Below are positions 1 to 6,600 of a stretch of DNA of 18,656 bases, piece after piece. Source of the stretch: CAYRJD01 sp964424585. Its GTDB lineage: Bacteria > Actinomycetota > Acidimicrobiia > Acidimicrobiales > Poriferisodalaceae. The notes beneath the pieces are model-generated. The model was not told the DNA's origin. It worked only from the letters and a program-made list of their open reading frames with translations, and searched no databases. The DNA lies in the NCBI GenBank assembly GCA_964424585.1, contig CAYRJD010000078.1:1-18656 (forward strand), given 5' to 3'. Made by a program: the position numbers and the translations under genes. The stretch's first letter is position 1. Each line of letters starts with the position of its first letter.

Positions 1-416
1 TCGTGCTTGCCCGGCGGGAACAGGGCTCTGACCTCCGGGCGGATGCCGATGATGTCTCGAATGGAATGAAACACCGCCGCCGCGTCGGTGCGCCGCTTCT
101 CAAGCAACAGCGTTTGGGTGACGGTCTTGGCAACCGGGTCGAAGAAGAAGGCGATCCCGACGTACCGGCGAAGATCGCGCCGAAAGCGCGTGACCTCTGC
201 TGGTCGCCACCACCAGCGGGTAGGAAACAAAGTGTCGACGACGTACTGCTCCAGCCGCCCCTCGCGCAACAGGCGCTCAAACTTGCCCGCTTCTATCCGC
301 TTGTAGTCAGCCTCTTTGCTGACCTGCAGCGTGGAGTTGCTCGCCCTCGCTATGACCCAGCCGGTGGCGACTGCGGTCGACGAAGCAGGGATGGCCAGCA
401 GCCATTCCCAGTCCAC
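1..416 (-). CDS. Hypothetical protein, 3' end cut by window edge
   Basis: An open minus-strand frame runs from a GTG at 416 to the left edge with no stop, giving 138 residues. I do not recognise the family. The N-terminus (MDWEWLLAIPAS, then a stretch to GWVIA) is moderately hydrophobic and could be one weak membrane segment. The rest is charged and reads like a soluble alpha/beta protein, with EAGKFERLLREGRLEQYVV, a Trp-rich TRWWWRP, then RRDLRRYVGIAFFFDP. The GTG shares its first base with the TAG stop of the preceding small gene (TAGTG), the usual arrangement for translational coupling, and this decides the start. The frame is otherwise open only from a TGA a short way upstream. The natural amino acid composition and the absence of stops over 416 bases argue that it is real. 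The opposite-strand frame over the same bases is rich in Arg and Pro and looks like a shadow. Confidence 0.7.
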   Translation of the reverse strand, partial: MDWEWLLAIPASSTAVATGWVIARASNSTLQVSKEADYKRIEAGKFERLLREGRLEQYVVDTLFPTRWWWRPAEVTRFRRDLRRYVGIAFFFDPVAKTVTQTLLLEKRRTDAAAVFHSIRDIIGIRPEVRALFPPGKH

Positions 417-586
417 TACCTGTCGGAGCGGAAGCCGCCAGCACCCTTGCTCGGGTCAAACGTCGTGACCACGGCTCGGTACTCCGGCTTGATGTCTTCC
501 TGGGGTGACTCAGCTTGCTCAGTCACATCAGCCACTTGCTCGGCTGTGTCGTTCGCTGATCGTCTGCTCTTGCGTCGAAATGCCAT
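416..586 (-). CDS. Small hypothetical protein (56 aa)
   Basis: A 56-residue minus-strand frame starts at ATG 586 (MAFRRKSRR...) and ends at TAG 416-418. The first ten residues are strongly basic, the next twenty or so are acidic and Gln/Glu-rich, and the tail contains EYRAVVTTFDPSKGAGGF. No signal peptide, membrane segment or known motif is visible. Its stop overlaps the GTG of the next gene by one base, so the two are probably one translationally coupled operon and may act together. No Shine-Dalgarno sequence precedes the ATG. A TAAGAT hexamer ends six bases before it, which suggests a leaderless transcript. An ATG in another frame lies eight bases upstream but gives only a short Trp/His/Arg-rich peptide. 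Function unknown; I rely on the coupling and promoter context more than on the sequence. Confidence 0.55.
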   Translation of the reverse strand: MAFRRKSRRSANDTAEQVADVTEQAESPQEDIKPEYRAVVTTFDPSKGAGGFRSDR

Positions 587-592
587 GAGGAC

Positions 593-602
593 ATCTTACA
601 GT
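593..602 (-). promoter_or_regulatory. Probable leaderless -10 element, symmetrical
   Basis: On the minus strand TAAGAT (593-598) ends six bases before the ATG at 586, so transcription would begin at or next to the start codon. Read on the plus strand, TACAGT (597-602) shares the central TA, making an ANNNTANNNT symmetrical element that could also fire towards the 3' end of the giant gene. No good -35 is evident. Confidence 0.35.
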
Positions 603-640
603 CCGCCGCGCGCTCGTCGCGGGCTACCGGTACCGGCTGG

Positions 641-3600
641 CTAGGAGGTGCTGGGGGTGTAGGTGGCGACGACGGCGGGGCTGGCGACGTTGATAATGGC
701 ATCGGCGGGTGCGCCCGTGGGCACGAGTTCGGCTGCTGCGCCCTGGTGGTTGGCCGGAACGGAGACGTTGGCGGGGAAGGTGACCTCGTAGAGACAGCGT
801 TCATCTACGCCGGCGGGTCGGTCGACGAGGTGGACTGCCTCAGCGCCGTGCGTGATGCTGCCGTCGTCGCCGACCGTGAGAGTCACCGTGGTGACTTGGC
901 TGCACCCGGCGGGAGAGTCGGCGAAGCGAGCGATGTAGACGACGAACGTCGCTCCGGCGTATGCAGACGGCGCGCCGGCACCGGCGGTGTCGCCTTCGAT
1001 CTCGATGTGCACGTCGGCTTCAAAGCGCGCCTCGGCGAGGTACGTCGCGGTCGCTGTGCGAGACGTTGCCGAAAGAGTGGGGTTGACGGGTGCGTCTGCG
1101 GCCCTCACGAGCGTGACGGTGCGACCGGCGGCGACCACGGGGACACTGGTTGGGAAGTTGACCTCGTAGACGCAGCTCGCGTCTGATCCAGCCGGTTGGT
1201 CGACGAGAGTGACCTGCGTGCCGTCGCTCGACGTGACCCTGCCATCGTCGCCGACGATGAAGGGCACGATGCTGACTCGGTTGGCGGCGATGCACTCAGC
1301 TGGCGCGCCGGCGGCAGGAGCGATGACGACGTCAACCACGGCACCGGCGTACTCCGACGTCGCGCCATCCGCGGCGAGGTGCGGTGGCACGTTGATGTAC
1401 ACGTCTGCCTCGAACGCGATCTCCGGAGATGGGGTCGGCACGGTGGTGCTCGTCGTGGGAGGTGCCTGCGTCGTGGTCGTTGTCGGCGGCACCGTCGTGG
1501 TGGTGCTCGGCGGCACGGTCGTGGTGGTCGTCGAAGGTGCCTGCGTCGTGGTGGTGGTCGGCGGCACCGTCGTGGTGGTGCTCGGGGGCAAAGTACTGCT
1601 GGTCGTGGGAGGCACCGTGCTCGTCGGTGACGGGTCGTCGGCGTCAGACGCTGACGTCGGATCTGCCGCTGGCGCAACAGTGGCAACAGGTGCGTCGAGC
1701 TGGCCGAAGCCGCCGTAACCCCAGCAGGCGACCGTGCCGTCCGTGCGCAGCGCGCAGGCGTGATGAGTGCCAACAGACAGCTTGGTAAACGTGCCCGACG
1801 GCGCGTTGAGCTGGCCGTAGCGGCTGCGACCCCAACACTTGATTGCGCCTGTCGCCTTGAGCGCGCAGGTGTGGTCGTAGCCTGCAGACACCGCCGTGTA
1901 GGTGCCCGCGGGCACCTTCTTGCGGCTGTACTTGCCGTTGCCCCAGCAAATGACCCGGCCAGTGGCACGAAGGCCGCAGGTGTGACTGTTGCCCGTCGTC
2001 ACATCGGAGAAGCTGCCCGTGCGGCCGCTGGCCTGGCCGTACGCGTTGCTGCCCCAGCAAGAGACGTCGCCGTTCGTCGCGACCGCGCAGGTGTGCAGGT
2101 CGCTCGCGTCGACCGTCGTGAACGTGCCCGTCGGCGGCGCCTCGTCGCGCGGCATCTGTCCCCAGCACGCGATGGTGCCGTCGATCTTGACGCCGCACGA
2201 GTGATGCCGCCCGGCGCTGACCGCGGTGAACGTGCCAGAGGGCGCGTCGAGCTGGCCGTACAAGTTGTCGCCCCAGCAAGCCACCGAGCCGTCGGCTCTG
2301 ATGCCACACGAGTGCCAGCTGCCCGAGGCGATCTCTCTGAACGCGCCATGCGGCGCGGTGCCGCCCCAGTCGTAGCCCCAGCACTCGACGGTGCCATCGG
2401 CGCGCAGCGCGCACGAGAAGAACTGCCCCGCGGTCACCGCCCGCACCGGCGTCTGCGGCGCGGCGCTCGGCATCCGGTCGGGTACGTCGAGCGATGCCTG
2501 GCCAGCGGGCTGGGTCGGCGGCTCGGCACCGCACACCCGCCGGTAGGCGGCCAGATCGCTCGCCTTCACGTTGCCGCGGCGAACCTTGTTGCCCCGCATC
2601 GCCTCGACGTAGCCGTCGCCGTTGGGGCAAATCACCCGAGTGAAGTAGCGGTTGACGTAAACGCCGTGGGTCAGCCCGATCTGCACCTTGACGACCAGCG
2701 GATACGGGCTGCGCGGCACCGAGAAGCGGTAGACGTGCTGCGCATCGGCAGTGCCCACCACCCGCTCGGTGTGCTGGCGCAGCACCAGCGCGTCGACCCG
2801 GTTGCGCGAGATGTGCGGCAGCGCGTACACCACGTAGCGCACGGTGAACCGGCCGGGGTTGCACGCGTTGCCGTGCCACGCCAGCGCGAACTCGCCCGGC
2901 GCTCCGCTGTCGTCGAGCACCGCGCGACGAGTGCGCGTGTCGATTGAGCACGGCAGCGGCGCTAGCAGCTCTGACGGGTCGGGCTGGGTGGGCACGTGTC
3001 GGCTCGTCGTCTCGCTCGCGTTGCCTGCTCGGTCGCGGAACGCGCCCGGCAACACCACCAAGCCCTCGTCGCCCGCGAACGTCTCGGCAGAGCACTGCGC
3101 CGGACTCGTCGAGCGAGCAGAGCAGCCGTAGGTGACGTCGACGTAGTCGCCGAAGTCGTCGGTGCCGGGGAACATCTTCAGGTTGAACCGGTTGCGCAGC
3201 ACCTCAGGCGTGCGGCGATTGCCGTCGTGATCCGCCCAGAACGCCGACATCGTGTCGTCGAGCGGGATGATCCAAAACTCGTCGATCTCCAGGCCGTCTT
3301 CGACCGCGGCGCTCGGGTTGTCTTCGACGACACGCACGCGGAAGAAGTTGCGGCCGCGCTCCGCTTCGATCACCACCAGCGGCGGCTCGTCGTCTTCGAC
3401 CAGCGTCAGCTCTTCTGGGGCTTCTTCCGGCGCTTCGTCTGCCGCCGCAAGCGCTCGCCAGTCAGAACCCCAGCACGTCACCGACCCGTCGGCGGCCACG
3501 CCGCAGGTGTGCCAGTAGCCAGCCGAAATCTGAGTGAACGAACCCGCTGGCGCATCGGTCTGGCCGTGCCCGTTCGCACCCCAGCAGACCACCGAGCCAT

Positions 3601-6600
3601 CCGCGCGCAGCCCGCACGAATGACCACTGCCCGCAGCTACCTGGGTGAACGAACCCGCTGGCGCAGCCGTCGAGCCGAACTGATCGAGTCCCCAGCAGGC
3701 GACCGACCCGTCGTCTTTCACGCCGCAGGTGTGCTTGCCGCCTGCAGCGACCTGGCTGAACGCGCCCGCTGGTGGCGACGCTTGGCCGTCTGCGTCGTTG
3801 CCCCAGCACGCAACAGAGCCGTCGCTGCGCACCGCGCACGAGTGCCAGTAGCCCGTGTCGACCTGGGTAAACGAGCCGGCTGGCGCATCGGCCTGCCCCC
3901 ACTCGTTGCCGCCCCAGCACGCCACCGACCCATCAGCCTTCACGCCGCACGTGTGTAGCCAGTCGGCCGACACCTGGCTGAACGGGCCAGCTGGCGCCGA
4001 CACCTGCCCTACGTGATCGAGGCCCCAGCACGTCACCGTGCCGTCTGGTGTGACGCCGCACGAGTGCCACGCACCCGCCGACACGTCACTGAACGTCTCC
4101 GCTGGCGGCGACGCCTGCCCGTAACTGTTCTGCCCCCAGCAGGTCACCGTGCCGTCGGCAGCCAGCTCGCACGTGTGCGTCGCACCCGCAGAAACCGCTG
4201 GCGCGACGGTGGCTGTCGGTGCCGGAGGAGGCGCGGTCGAGGTGGTCGGTGGCACCGTCGTCGTCGGAGCCTCGATCGTCGAGGTGGTGGTCGGCGGAGG
4301 TTCGGTCGTCGACGGAGAAGTAGTCGGCGGCGGCTCAGTGGACGTCGTTGTCGAGGATGTGGTCGTCGGAGCCGCTGTCGTGGTCGTCGTCGTGGAAGAG
4401 GACGTAGTTGCTGGCGGTTCAGTCGTCGTGGTGGTGGTGGACGACGGTGGCCCGGGGCTGGCACCAACACCCCAGCAAACGACGGCGTTGTCGGTGCGAA
4501 CCGCGCAGGTGTGCGCCCACCCCGCGGACACCGACGTAAACGTGCCAGCAGGTGCGTTCAACTGGCCGTATTCGTTGGTGCCCCAGCACGCCACCGAACC
4601 ATCGGTCCGCACACCGCACGTGTGCCAGTAACCGGCGGACACCGAGGTGAACGTGCCCGTGGGAGGCCGCACCGGTATCAACGCCGGAAGGGTCGTGTTG
4701 TCGACGCGCCAGCACGCCACCGTTCCGTCAGTCTTCACAGCGCACGTGTGCCAGCTTCCGGCAGACACAGAAGTGTACTTCCCATCAGGCGGCGCATGTG
4801 ACCCGCGGTTGCCAGTGCCCCAGCACTCCAGCGTCCCGTCGGTCTTCACGCCGCAGGTATGACGCCCACCTGCAGACACAGCAGCAAAGGAACCCGATGG
4901 AGGGATCGACCTAGCGTAAGCGTCGCTACCCCAGCACTCCACAGTGCCGTCCGCCTTGAGACCACATGCGTGCTGAGTACCCGATGAGACCGAGACGAAC
5001 GTCCCCGCAGGCGCGACGGTTTGCCCCTCGTAACGACGGCCCCAGCATTCCACGGTGCCGTCGGTCTTCAGACCACACGCGTGCTCTTCACCAGCAGACA
5101 CCGAGGCGAACGCATTCAGCGGGGTGCTGGGCACGTCGTAGTTTCCGTTGCGTCGCAAGTAGTCGCCGTCAGACGAGTAGTCGCGACCCCAGCATTCCAC
5201 CGACCCGTCGGTGGTAATGGCGCAGGAGTTTGAGTAACTGCTAGAAACCTGGGAAAACGAGCCGATTGGCGCATCCGCCTGCCCACGATCCATGGGGTAG
5301 TCCCAGTCCCCGAGCGGCCATCCGTCGCTGAGAGTGTCGGTGGTTGACGACGGCACTTCGTCAGATAGCCACGGGCTTTCTAGGCCCCAGCACGTGACTG
5401 TGCGGTCGGTTCGCAGACCGCAGGTGTGGTGACGTCCGGCGGCTACTTCGCTGAAGGTGCCCGATGGCGCATTCAACTGACCTCTGAGATTCTTGCCCCA
5501 ACATGCAACCGTGCCATCAGAGCGCACGCCGCAAGTGTGGTAAAGCCCAGCTGACAGTTGAGTGAACGTGCCAGGCGGCGCCATGGCGCGGCCCCTGAAG
5601 TCATAGCCCCAGCACGCGACCGACCCGTCGGTCTTCAGGCCGCACGAGTGCTCTTCGCCGACTACCACCTGGGTGAACGTGCCCGTCGGCGCGTCTACCT
5701 GTCCTCCCCAGCTATCTCCCCAGCAAAGCACCGTGCCGTCAGACTTTATCCCGCACGAGTGAAGGTCGCCGATCGCCATCTGCCTGAACGCGTCTTTGGG
5801 CGGCACGTTCCGGCGGTAGCTGCGGCCGGTATAACCCCCGCCCCAACACGCTACCGTGTGGTCACGCCGCACGCCGCACGAGAGACGGCCTGTGGAGACT
5901 TGCGTGAACGTGTCGTCAGGCGGCGTGGCCTGATGGCGTTCAGCTGGCACAGACCAGCCTTTGCCCCAACAGGCTACCGAACCGTCGGTCCTTAGCCCAC
6001 AGTTCCACTGACCGTTGTTGGTCAGGTGGATGTTGCTCGACAGCTGGGTGAACGCCCCTGACGGTGGCGTCGACTGGCCATCGGAGTCGTCGCCCCAGCA
6101 CTCGACCGAGCCATCTGCTCTCAGTCCGCACGAGTGATAAGACCCGCTGCTCAAGGCGGAAAATGTTCCATCTGGTGCTTCGGTCTGCCCGTAATCGGGG
6201 TGGCCCCAGCACGCCAGCGACCCATCGGTCTTCACTCCGCACGCCTGCTCGCCACCCGCGGCCACCTGTACGAACGTTCCGTCCGGTGAGATTGCTGGCC
6301 TGGGTGACGTAATGCCCGACCGACCCCAGCAAATCACCGACCCGTCAGTCTTCAGTCCGCACGTCTGCCCGGAGCCAGCAGATACCTGGAAAAACACCCC
6401 CGCGGGAGGCGTCGCCTTACCGTAACGATCCGAGCCCCAGCACTCGATCGACCCGGCAACCCGCAGACCGCAGGCATGCGCGTAGCCCGCCGAGATCTGG
6501 GTAAACGACCCAACTGGTGGTCTCGCTACTTCGTCGCTGATGCCCCAGCACAGCACTGAACCGTCTGTGCGCAACCCGCAAGAGTAGTTCGTTCCAACTG

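Noticed and set aside
627..636. Perfect ccggtaccgg palindrome after the giant gene as a terminator
   Set aside because: Only five base pairs per arm with no loop and no T-run; too short to be called a terminator.
3..644. 213-codon plus-strand open frame at the left edge
   Set aside because: Arg/Pro-rich composition without family features; the minus strand over the same bases holds two better frames with coupled stop and start and runs into the end of the giant gene.
1760..2947. 395-codon plus-strand open frame inside the giant gene
   Set aside because: It is antisense to RCC1 repeats and its Arg/Ala/Val-rich product merely mirrors the repeat period, as expected of a high-G+C shadow.
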